60,502 bases of DNA, from contig JAAOMT010000529.1 in the NCBI GenBank assembly GCA_016748015.1, positions 348,287 to 408,788 on the forward strand. The letters are read 5' to 3'. Source of the stretch: Geosiphon pyriformis. Taxonomy: Eukaryota > Glomeromycota > Glomeromycetes > Archaeosporales > Geosiphonaceae. The position numbers and the translations under genes are program-made. Shown piece after piece: positions 10,790-21,594 of the stretch. Numbering within the stretch: position 1 is the stretch's first letter; every line of letters starts with the position of its first letter. Below the pieces are notes generated by a model. The model made no database searches and was not told the DNA's origin. It worked only from the letters and a program-made list of their open reading frames with translations.

Positions 10790-13700
10790 TAGATCTAATA
10801 TTGATCAAATGTCATAGCTTTTAAACTTTAGAATGAGATTAATAATATTAGTTTCATAAGTGATAAAAAAGAATATTCACTCCTGTTGTTGCTGCTTTTT
10901 CTAATTTAATGTTTCATTGTTTGCTCGTTAAATTAATCCAATTTTATGCAGTAGCTGATGAAATAATTAAAAACTAATGTTTGTTATTTTAATTGAAAAC
11001 TATTATTTAAAGCGTAAATTAAAAAAAATGGTATATATAATCAACATAAAAATTTATTAATTTGTTTAAAGAAAAAAAAGCAATCAAGAATTTTTAATTA
11101 ATTTGTCTACTATTAATTTGTTATTTTTAAATATGTTTTTTTTTACAAATATAATTTTTGAGAATAAATAAACCATAAATATTAAGAATTAGTCATAATA
11201 ATCTATTATCTTTATTATTTTATTCTTTTTATTATTGAATTTTTATATATATATAATATAATTAAATATATTAAACAAAAAACATTATCAATTTTGTAAA
11301 AAAATAATAATCCAAATTAAAATTTGCAAATAAATTAATCTATATATTTTATATTAGTTGGTTTTTTATCTACTGCTCTTTTATTATTTTATTTTACAAT
11401 TTCTGTAATTAACTCTTAAATGATAAATTTGTAAAACTTTTAAAGTAAAAAATTATTTTATTTATATACAAAATATTTCACGAAAATATAAATGAATTTA
11501 AATTTTTTAGTTTGAAATATTAAAAAACAACAACTAAAAATACACCCTATAATTCTTACTTTTTAAATTTCCCAAAACATAATAAATGCTACTAAACTAA
11601 TAAATTAAATTATAACATTAATTCAAGATATTGTTTTTCTCTGATACAATTGAATAATTTGTAATGTTTTTTTTCGAAATATCTAATTTCAAGTTTTTTA
11701 ATTATAAATAAAAATTATTTAAATTTTTAAATCATTTTTTAAATTCGAGATTTAAAATTTAACTATTGAAAAAAGTTGAAGCTGTTACGCCTGAAATAGA
11801 ACAGTTTAAGAAATCAAATAAATATGTTGAAGAATAATTCGACAACGAATTATTCAATCAACTGAAAATTGGTTTTTATTCATCTGGCTAAACATGATTC
11901 CAATAAAATACTATTTTCTTATAAATTTTCCACAAAATCTAGCCATAATTAATTTTTGTGTTGCTTTTTTGAAAAATTCTCAAAGCTTTTTTTGATTATC
12001 AAAATATAAAATTTTAAATTTGTGATCTTTAAATAATTAATAATAATAATAAACAGTAAAGATTTAGTTTTATTAAATTATTTTATGAGATTATTTGAAA
12101 TTGAGATGAAACAAAAATGTGACTTTTCTGAAAAAATAGTCATTTTTATTTAAATAATAAAAATTAATAATTTCATGAAATTTCAAACTAAATTAAAATA
12201 GTGGTCATATTTTAATTTAATAATTCAGAATCATTATTTTATATATTTGTTTTTGAGATAGACAAATAATAAAGACTTACATTATTTTATACATTTATAA
12301 AAGGACATTTTTGATTTCTTTAAAACATTAAAGTTGTAAATAAATTAAATAAAATCTAATTAAAAGCATAATAAATTAGAATATATTTCTTCAATTTATA
12401 TTTGCTTTTATATATTAATAATTTTATAATTATTTCATGAGGTTTATTAGATTCATTTTAATATGTTAAATGTATTTTTAATAATTAAGTTATTATAACG
12501 ATATTCTTACACATTTAAAACATAATATATAAAGTTATGATAAAAAAATTATTTTAAAAAGTAAATCAATTTAGGTTTAAAATAATTTGACAGATAAAAT
12601 AAATGAAAGTTAAATTGTCTTAAAAGTTTTTCTTATATATTCTTGATTTCATTCATCGCTTGATGTTTTCTTCTTTGCTTGTTTCTTTGTTATTGAAACA
12701 AAATCTAATTTCGTTTTAAGAAAAATTAAAACATATTAAATTAGAATATTTTTTATAATAACACACTAGTACAATAGAATCAGAAAGTTTATAATTTATT
12801 TATCAAAAGAAAAGAATAGATTAAGATATTAATACAACTATTAAGTTTACCTTATTTTAAATTGAGTTAACATTTAAAATTAATGAGGCCAAACAGGGAA
12901 TCAGATTTGGCACTGATTGAAAAATCGGTATTAAAAAAAAATTTGATATTAGTGAAATATAGTTTAATAAAAATATTATTAAAATTAAAATAAGTATACT
13001 ACTCTTATAAAATAAATTTACTTAATATGTTAATTAAATTATTTTTTATTTTCATAATAAAAATAACAAAAATTTTTAATTAGGTTTTTTTAATTAAATC
13101 TAGTAATTTCGACAATGATATTCAAAAATAAAGTTAAATTATTTTTTGAATTATTATTTTTTTTTTTACATAAATTGAATTAATTCTACAAATATTTGCC
13201 AAATAATTTTAATTTAATTATCTAATTTGAGTTTTTTTGGTTAATTTTAATAAATTATAATTTTAAAAACTAATATATGTATTTATTTGGATAAAAGTGA
13301 AATGTAAAAAAAATATTATTATTACATATTTATTTACAAATTTATAAATTTTTAAATTTATAACTTATTGAAATAATATTAATTGCTAATTTTTTACATA
13401 ATTGGATTTCCAATTTTTTGTTTATCTTCTTTTTTAGATTGCTTTAATTTTTTTAATTTAACTTGTAATAATATTATTCATAATAATAATAATATTTTTC
13501 TTTTCTATTTATAAGAAAATATTAATTCAAATATAAATAGAGCCAATTTTATTATTTCATAGTAGCTCTCAGTCTTTAACTTATTTATATAATTATGCGT
13601 AAATTTTTCAATAATAAGCTATTTTTAAAATAAATAAAAACTCTTTAAATGTAGCTTTTTAACTTTAGTTTTATCTTGACTTATAATACGATAAAGACTT

Positions 13701-13877
13701 TTATCACGATTTAACTTTTATCTATAAATTTTAAATTTTTTTAATATAGTGAAATAATTTAATAAAATTTATTATTAATACGATTTATAAATTAATAAAG
13801 GTTATCGAAAATATATAACTTATGAAAAGATAATTCATTGAACCGAAAATTAAGATGATGGATCATGTTTAAATTTA
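10790..13877. other. Long AT-rich spacer with small kinase relics
   Basis: Positions 10790-10888 form the outer part of the inverted repeat with 1-110. A fragment at 10950-10976 resembles exon 1 of the kinases (...GATGAAATAATTAAAAA). A larger relic at 11785-11872 is listed separately. The rest is A/T-rich with no coding signal; a slightly richer patch at 12884-12936 is unexplained. Confidence 0.5.
11785..11872 (+). pseudogene. Kinase tail relic
   Basis: A short plus-strand stretch reads GAAATAGAACAGTTTAAGAA and onward, translating roughly as EIEQFKKSNKYVEE before breaking up. The same segment (EIEQFKESNKYVKE) is found in the minus-strand relic at 49925-50336 just before the HPGA-type tail. 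It is too short to be functional. Confidence 0.5.
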
Positions 13878-15197
13878 TTAAGAATCATCTAAAAGTTAAA
13901 GACAATAGATAGTAAAAGAAATAAGTATTAAACAAGAGGATAAATTTCATTAATAATTAATATAGATATAATTACTTACCTTTAGGCAAATAGACTAATT
14001 CTTTTATAAAGTAAAGTAAATTGATGTAAAATTTTAACATCCCAACACTTTTCAAATGAGTTCGGTAATATAAGAGGGAAGGTAGTCTTAGGTCTTTAAG
14101 TATTTAAAATAGCCATTATAAGAATATGATCATGAGAAAAATCATGAAAAGGAGGCTTTCCTGTTGCTAATTCCCATAATAACATGGCAAAACTATAAAT
14201 ATCACCAGCCACAGTAAACTTTTCTCCTCTTAAAACTTCTGGTGGAATGTATGGAATCACTCCATATATCTTTTTTCCTTTGTTGTTGTTGCTTCATTGT
14301 TTGTAGGTTGACATAATCGGAGGTCGCAAATTCGTGTGTTAGATGTCATAGATTTATATTGTAGGATGTTGCCCGAGTGTAGGTTACGATGAACCATACC
14401 AGAGTCATGAATTTCTTCAAGTCCTAAAGCTATTTGAAACGCGATCGTTCTTTTTTCTGTGAAACTTATAGAATCTATAGAATGAAAGTTTTTTGATAAA
14501 TATTTTCGCATATCTCCATGTTTTGCAAACTCCATCACAATTCCATACTCGAGTGTTATAGTGTTTTGCGTAATCCCCAATATTGAAGAGATACAACTTA
14601 AATACCCATACTTAATAAACATAGCTCTTTGAATATTTAACTAACAACACAATGCAAAAAAGTACATAGATAATATACAGTAAATAAATAAATAAATAAA
14701 AGGTAAATATGAATTAATAATAATACTTTTTTCACCTCTTTAAACACTTCTTCACTGTTCGTTTTTACAATTTTTATTGCTACTTGCCGCTCTCCATATC
14801 GTTGATATACACCATTACATCTTATACTATGTTTATTAATTTGTCCATCAACCCATGTTGCTTGATAAATTATACCGAACCCTCCTCTAGCAATTTCGTT
14901 AATATTTGACAAACGCTCCCATGAAATCCATTCATAGTAATTAACTCTACCATTACTATAATTATTTTTAGGTGAAATATAGATTGGATTCTTAATTATT
15001 TCATCAATTACTTTATTGCCGGTTGAAAAGTCGCGATAAAGTTTCTCAAAAAATATGAATTTGCATGCTCTACACAAATTATAATCCTTTTTAACGCTTT
15101 TTTGACACAAATCACATTGGTTGCAATCATGAGCATATTGACGAATATTCTTAACATAAGCTTCAGAGTGCATTTTTTTAGTTTGAAGATTCCCCAT
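13878..15197 (-). pseudogene. TKL-type kinase pseudogene (copy D)
   Basis: Exon 1 15197-14736 is intact (MGNLQTKK start, HDCNQCDLC, glycine loop ARGGFGIIY, VAIK). Exon 2 starts at 14640. One A is missing from a poly-A run near 14270 relative to the copy at 51761, so the frame ends in TGA at 14259-14257 right after KEKRYME. Further on, about 250 nt of the C-lobe end and linker are deleted: WDV joins directly to intron-2-like sequence near 14040. The small 3' exons can still be recognised (about 14003-13983 and 13888-13878). Its catalytic loop is HRNLHSGN and its DFG-equivalent is DLRL, exactly as in the copy at 51761, so the two are closest relatives. It lies head-to-head with copy E. Confidence 0.8.
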
Positions 15198-15632
15198 CGT
15201 GAATAAAAAGTGAATAGGTTATTATTCGAAAAAGTTTTTTAAAAGCTTTATTTGATAGTATGGTTAGATAGTAATTATTAAAGAGGGGAGTTCGTATTTA
15301 TGTTTTTCTCTAAGTAGTTATAATACGTAAATTACGCCAAACAAAGTCTCATCATTATGTTGCCTAAATGAGCTGTTCAATTTCTTGTAGAACAATAACG
15401 ATTTAGGCTTTGTGTGAAACATAAAAGATATTGTAGTACTAAAAATCATTGTGCACCAAAACAGAGTCAATAAATTGATTTGTTACACTATGCGAACATA
15501 GAAGAAACAACATAAGTAAGAACTCGCCTTTAGACAAATAACTTTCTAAACCTACTATCAAATAAACCTTTAAAGAAACCCTCTTTGAATGATAACCTAT
15601 TCCCTTTTTATCCTTTGGCCTTTATTCACACG
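15198..15632. promoter_or_regulatory. Shared divergent promoter of kinase copies D and E
   Basis: This 435-bp gap separates two oppositely oriented kinase copies. The box TAACCTATTC occurs on the minus strand at 15221-15212 and on the plus strand at 15593-15602, each followed by a T-rich stretch and the start codon. The plus half also carries TTTGTTACACTATGCGAACA (about 15479), which recurs at about 51598 upstream of copy F. Two inverted copies of one promoter meeting near 15.4 kb is the simplest reading. Confidence 0.5.
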
Positions 15633-17314
15633 ATGGAAAACAAAGAAATTAAAAGAACTCTTCCAGATGCTCATGATTGCAAGCTCTGTAGAAGATGTCG
15701 ATGGAATATTAGACTTAATAATGATAATTTGTGTCGGGGATGCCACTTCATATTTTTTGAAAAATTTTATAAAGACTTTTCAAGCGGCAATGAAGTAGTT
15801 GATGAAATAATTAAGAATCCAATATATATTCCACCTGAGGGTGAAGATGAATATGGTAAAGTGAAATACTATGAATGGATTCCATGGGAACGTTTGTCGA
15901 ATATCCACAAAATTGCTAGAGGAGGGTTTGGTATCATTTATAAAGCAACCCTAATTGATGGATTAATTAATGCGAGGAGTATAAGATGTAATGGTAAATA
16001 TGAAAGTGAAGGAATAGATAGAGAATTAGCAATAAAAATTATACCAACGAACAATTCAGAAGTGTTTAAGGAGGTAAACAAACTATTATTATTTATATTT
16101 ATATTTTTTTCACATTTACCTATTATTTATTTATTTACTGTATATTATCGTTTATTTATTTATATTATTTGTTTACTTTTTTATACTGTATTGATAGCTA
16201 GCTATTCAAAGAGTTATGTTTACAAATAACAATGGGTATTTAAGATATATCTCTTCAATGTATGGGATTACGCAAAATGCTGAAACACTCGAGTATGGAA
16301 TTGTGATGGAGTTTGCCGAACATGGTGACATGAGAAAATATTTATCAACAAATTTTCATTCAACGAGTTGGTATGATAAATTATATATCGCGTCTGATAT
16401 AGCTGAAGGACTTGATTCAATTCATTCTTCTGGTATTGTTCATCGTGACCTACACTCGGGCAACATCCTACAATATGTGAAAGATGAAGTGACTATTGGA
16501 GACCTCGGATTATGTCAACCAGTAAACAGTAAAGGAACAACAATAGACGCAACAACAGGAAAAGCAACAGAGGAAAAAAAAGAAATATTTGGAGTGATTC
16601 CATACATTCCACCAGAAGTTTTAAGAGGAGAAAAGTTTACAGACAAGGGTGATATTTATAGCTTTGCCATGTTATTATGGGAATTAGCAACAGGAAAGCC
16701 TCCTTTTCATGATCGTTCTCATGACCTTTTTCTCGTGATGGATATTCTTTATAATGGTATTAGACCTAAGATTACCTCTCCACTTATTCCCCCTTCTTAT
16801 GCTGAAATAATTGTAAAGTGTTGGGATGTTAATCCTGAGAATCGTCCTACTGCCAAAGAAGTTGTGCGTAAGTTGTGGGAAAATAAGATTTCGGAGCCCG
16901 AGTTTTTAGAATCTGATAAATACGTGTTTGAGATGTTAAAGAACGACTCTACAACAACAGCAAAAACAACAACAACAACAACGTGCATTCATCCAGGAGC
17001 AGTTTATACAAGTCGTCTTTTAACTTTGCAAATAATTGAAGAGACAAAAGGTTAGTTATCTATTTTGTATTAATTAATTTATTGATTTAATTATTATACA
17101 GTATATTAAAAATTTATGTAAATTTACTTTACTTCTTAAAAGAATTAGTATATTTGCCTGAAGGTAAGAAATTACAACTATCGTTAATCATTAATCATAA
17201 ATGAAATTTATCCTTTTGTATAATAACACTTATTTATTTTACTATCAATTATATTTAGACGAATGGGTAAAAGAAAGTGGGGAAGGAGACGACACTACAA
17301 CAAAAAACCTTTAG
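15633..17314 (+). CDS. Zinc-ribbon-like/TKL protein kinase (copy E), intact
   Basis: Predicted 456 aa in four exons: 15633-16073, 16198-17050, 17143-17163 and 17259-17314. The N-terminal module has HDCKLCRRCRWNI and LCRGC. Kinase motifs: ARGGFGIIYK, AIKI Lys, HRDLHSGN, DLGL, PPEVLRGEKFT, CWDVNPENRP, all intact, so catalysis is expected. The linker before HPGAVYTSR contains a long (ACA)n Thr tract. The terminal exon is longer than in copies A and C and ends ...EWVKESGEGDDTTTKNL; that it stays open in phase supports the small-exon model. The first ATG is at 15633; an upstream TTG reading is not credible in a eukaryote. Role unknown; signalling kinase by family. Confidence 0.85.
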
Positions 17315-17344
17315 AGAGATTTTTAAAATATAATCAAACCCTCG

Positions 17345-17426
17345 ATAACAACAACGCCAACGCGCATTCATCCGGAGCAGTCTTTACAAGTCGTCTTTAA
17401 CTGCACAGATCGTTGATTTTTCAAAA
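17345..17426 (+). pseudogene. Kinase tail fragment just after copy E
   Basis: The sequence matches the end of exon 2 of copies A and C: ACAACG, CGCGCATTCATCC, GAGCAGT.TTTACAAGTCG, CTGCACAGAT, GTTGATTTTTC. It is a second, broken copy of the HPGAVYTSRLL tail starting 30 nt after the stop of copy E. It probably marks an unequal-crossover or deletion junction that fused two array members. Confidence 0.65.
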
Positions 17427-20072
17427 GTGATAAGCTTTATAATTGATTAATCTATAAGGTAAATTAATAGGCTAACTTTCTTTTATTGAATTTTCAAATA
17501 GACTTTATCTACCTTCCGTAAAATAGTATCTTTTATACTTAAGAATTGTTATTAATTTTTAATATATTAAAGTATTTAGACTTTATTTTATTTTTTAAAA
17601 TCGCTTATCATCATAAATGAGTGGGTTCCAACTATATATACGTACATAGTTTAAATACATGTTCTAAGGTAAAAGGGGATCGTGCGCTTTTTACACGTGA
17701 ATAGCCACTCCGGTAAATTTTACCTATTCAAATAAATTTATTGCTTGAAGAGTAATTAAAATTATCTAATATAGAAAAGTCATGTTCATCAATTTAAATA
17801 TTAAACTTGAATTAACATTGTGATTTTAATATCGATTTAAATACCAATGTTATATGATAAATTCCAATGAACATTGTTATTTACATACTTGATTTGATTT
17901 ATTAAAGGTTGAGCATTAACCCTATATGAATTAAAATTAAATATTAATATCAATTTTATCAAATAATCTATTCAACTTATGGTACTTTAATGTAAAAAAA
18001 AAACTTAACTATTTCTCAAATATATTTTTTATAAAAAAAATAATCTCAATATTCGGTCATTAAATTTTATAATCTTAATAACTAATGATTTTAAAAATAA
18101 ATCTTTGAGTCAAAAGATGTTTAAATCAAACTTGATTCATAAAAACTTTTTTATAAAAATTAAAATACAACTATCTTTTGATTTATTTTTTAAAAACACA
18201 AAAATTTTAAAAAAAAATTCAGCTTTAGATCTTAATATGCGTAAAATTGAATTTTTTTTTTGAATAAAAATTTTAAACAACCAAAAAGAGGAATAATAAA
18301 TAAATCAATTTCGGTTTTTTGTAATCAAAACAAAAAATTTTTTTTTTTTTAAAAAAAATATTCATCGCTATCTTGTTTAATTTGTTTTTCAGCTAACAAT
18401 TAATCTAATATTTAATTTTAACCAGCTATTTATAAGTTTTTTAATATTTTAACATTATTATTAATCATATATTTTTTTATTTTATTAACATTTTCTTTTA
18501 ATTTTTACTTTGGTTTTTTGTTATAATAATATATATTTATATTATTATTTTTTAAATTTTATTTTTTAGCTTAGTTTATACCCTTGCATTAGACATAAAT
18601 GAAAAAATGATTAATCAAATGTTTTTTAACAAAATAATTAGTAATTATATTCATTTTTGATTTTAAAAGTATTTTAATAAATTAGAATAAAAATAACAAA
18701 TTAAATTAAATTAATTTTACAATTTGTAATATAATATATATTCTTAATTGACAATTAACCAAAAATTAAAAACTAAATTGGCAATCATAAATGAAATTTG
18801 TCAACTTTTTATACATTTTAAAAAAAATTTTTTGATTGGTAAACTTTGATCAAAATTTCCGAGTTTTTATTTTATTGCTACAATAAAACATAGGTCTTAT
18901 TTTTCAAATTATTTTTTTATTCTTAATTTTCCAAATTTAATTTTAAGAATAAATTTTGTTCACAAAAATTTAATTATTATCAGCTTTGAAGAAAAATATA
19001 AATTTTTTCAATTGCATTTTATCTTGTTTTAATATAATTTATTAAATTCAAAAAACTTTGAAAACTCAAACTACAATATTTTCAGTAGCTATCTAGCATT
19101 CAAAATTTACAGCCTTTTCTTTTTACCAGTGATAACTCCAGTGTGGTCAAAGCCTAAGAAATGGTCATTGGTTCTTTACAGAAATTCAGGCTTTTAAAAA
19201 CTAGTGAAGCAAAATTAAAGGGTTTTATAACTATAGAAGATATTAATTTCTACCAATGGAACTACAGCGTCAGATATATTTTTATAATTATACTAGTCTC
19301 TTTTTAGAGGTGAATTGAAAGATATCACTTATCAAGAAACAACAAGGAAGCGATAATGAATAAATATTATTAAGAATAATAGAAAACGAATTTTAATACT
19401 GATTCGGGATTTAATGCTCCAAGAAAGACTCCTTAAAAAGCTAGAAAAACCCATGGTGAACAAAGCAAAAATTGAGGAAATAGGAAATTGGGTTTAAGAA
19501 ATGACTTTTAACTTCAATAATAGTTTTTCTTTTGGGAATTCAATATTAGAATCTATAATTTCTATTCAGAAAGAAAATTTTCACCTTTGCACTGGATAAA
19601 ATAATATTTAAATAAATCCCTTCAATTAGAGAATGAAACGGTAAACCCGAGTTAACGTTTCAAATCGACTTGAAATTTTAATATATATTCAAAATTTGGG
19701 AATTAGGTAAAATCTTCTGGCAAAAAAAATAGTCCTAATATGAATAAGAAAAACCCTTTATCTCTGCATGAAATACTTGAAAATAAGCTCCTGAAAATCT
19801 TTTCGCAGGGAAAAATCTAAATTCTAATGCGGTGCAGTGTTACTAGGCGGGTGAGGTGCACTTTGATTTTTCTTTGATTCGTTATCTTGAAAATTTGATG
19901 GTCAAACTTTATTGCTTTTGTAGTGTGACAAAATTGTAACAATATAAAAAATCAATTCTTCCAAGTAAAGGAGGAATCTACCCTTATCGTACTATTTAAA
20001 AGAGGTATATATCACATTCCTCAAACATTCCCATCTAAAGTTGGAATATTTTAATTCATCATCTTTTGGAAA
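17427..20072. other. AT-rich spacer before the phosphatase gene
   Basis: No gene seen. A GC-richer patch at 17660-17735 (GGGGATCGTGCGC...GCCACTCCGG) is unexplained. Positions 19080-19990 are less AT-biased but lack an open frame I can support. TATATAT at about 20006-20012, 60 nt before the ATG at 20073, suits a TATA element. Confidence 0.45.
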
Positions 20073-21594
20073 ATGGAAAAGATTTTGAATTTTCGTGATG
20101 TAGGTAACACCATCTTTGAAAATAATAAACAAGGAAGAACCAGACTTGGTCAAAGTTCGGGGAATTGGTGGGCAGAAATGAAAATTTTAAAATCTGTATT
20201 TTCTTCAAAGGCCAATGATGAACTTAATGAATTTTATCACCTAAATTTTAAAATTAAGCATAATAAAGCCAGGTGTACTTTTCCGTGGAGCACAACCAGG
20301 TTAGGAAAATAATTGAAGAGTCTTTGAACCGCTGAGGAAAAAAATCGTTTTACTACCTTTTGATTAAACTTTGATACAGATGAGACTTCACCATCAGATG
20401 CTCAAAAGTTTATCGAGCTGGGTATTCGTACGATTATAGATTTGCGTAGTGGGTGAGTTACTTTCTCTTTTTTGTACAAAGTTTATCTATTATTACTTGT
20501 GAAACAAATTTATATAATCAAATTCTTTTCTTCGAAAACCTTTCAACTTCTTTTTACTTGATATTTAGATACGAAAATGTCAAACCACATATTTTGGCCA
20601 AATTATACCCGACAGTACCTATTTTAAATGTAAGTACTGAAAGCCTTTGATGATTTTAAATATTTGCTTTCTTTTTTTTAAAATAATTTTTTGAAAATTC
20701 GGTAAAGACGACCGACAAATTTAATGATGATAAGACATATAATGAGAAAAACAGTCGAAAAACGATAAAAATTTGTCTGGCTGGGAGAAATTATCAACGA
20801 ATGGTACTTGCGAACTCTAGTTGGCCAATTTCATTGTAGGTTTATTTATAATATCTAGCCTAGCAAAAATCTTTACGCTAAAAATTCTTTTATAAATATA
20901 TTCAAATAAACCTCTTGCCAAGTTTTAATATTTGTATATTTTATAGACAGGTTATTGGCTATTACTTAGTCTGTAACAAACAAATGGCTGCAAAAACTAT
21001 TGGATCTAAAGTTATTTCGCCTATGGGTTTGGGTGAAATGTACTCCAGTTTTCTCGAAGGCTGTCATGATGAAATTCGTGAGGTTAGAATTTTTACTTTG
21101 TTTTGTGAAAATTTTCAAGAACCCCGGAAAATCATCCATGACGCTAATTAACATTTTTAGATTTTTGAAATTATGATTGATTGCGAAAATTTTCCCATGT
21201 ATGTCCACTGTGCTTATGGGAAAGATCGAACGGGGTTTATAATTGGTAGGGTCTCTTAATTTCATTGGAGCGTTTTATTTTATTTATTTTTTTTTACTGA
21301 ATTCTTGATGTGATATTTTTAGCTCTTGTGTTGTCACTTTGTGGAGTAGACGACGAAATCATTATTCAAGACTATAGCATATCACAGGAAAACCTTAAAT
21401 CCTGGCGTGCGCGAATTGTCAAAGATATGGGAAAATTAGGTTTATCTGAAGATTTTGCAATGGCCAAACCTGAAGCGATGCATGAAATGTTAATGAATTT
21501 AAAAATAAAATACGGTAGTACTGCAGATTATTTGTCGTCGATTGGATTTTCAGTTCAGAAACAAAACCTATTGAAAAATTACCTTTGTAAATAA
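20073..21594 (+). CDS. Tyrosine phosphatase, PF13350-like (HCxxGKDRTG)
   Basis: Start Met at 20073 gives EKILNFRDVGNTI, the NFRDVGG-type opening of the family. Later exons: 20259-20299 (IIKPGVLFRGAQP), 20380-20452 (SDAQKFIELGIRTIIDLRSG), 20569-20629, 20708-20835, 20947-21082, 21161-21245 and 21323-21594. The 21161 exon encodes HCAYGKDRTG, the C-x5-R loop with nucleophilic Cys and phosphate-binding Arg. Phases from 20380 to the stop agree. The junction between the first exon and 20259 is not resolved: no GT donor gives the right phase, so there may be a non-canonical intron, an extra micro-exon or a frameshift. Fungal members are small cytosolic phosphatases with poorly known substrates. It converges on the peptidase gene. 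Confidence 0.75.

Noticed and set aside
12600-12760. Possible coding patch in the long spacer 10.8-13.9 kb
   Set aside because: All frames are broken within about 20 codons and composition stays A/T-like.
16797-16988. Minus-strand frame with poly-Val opposite kinase copy E
   Set aside because: It is the antisense reading of the (ACA)n repeat and the C-lobe; no independent signal.
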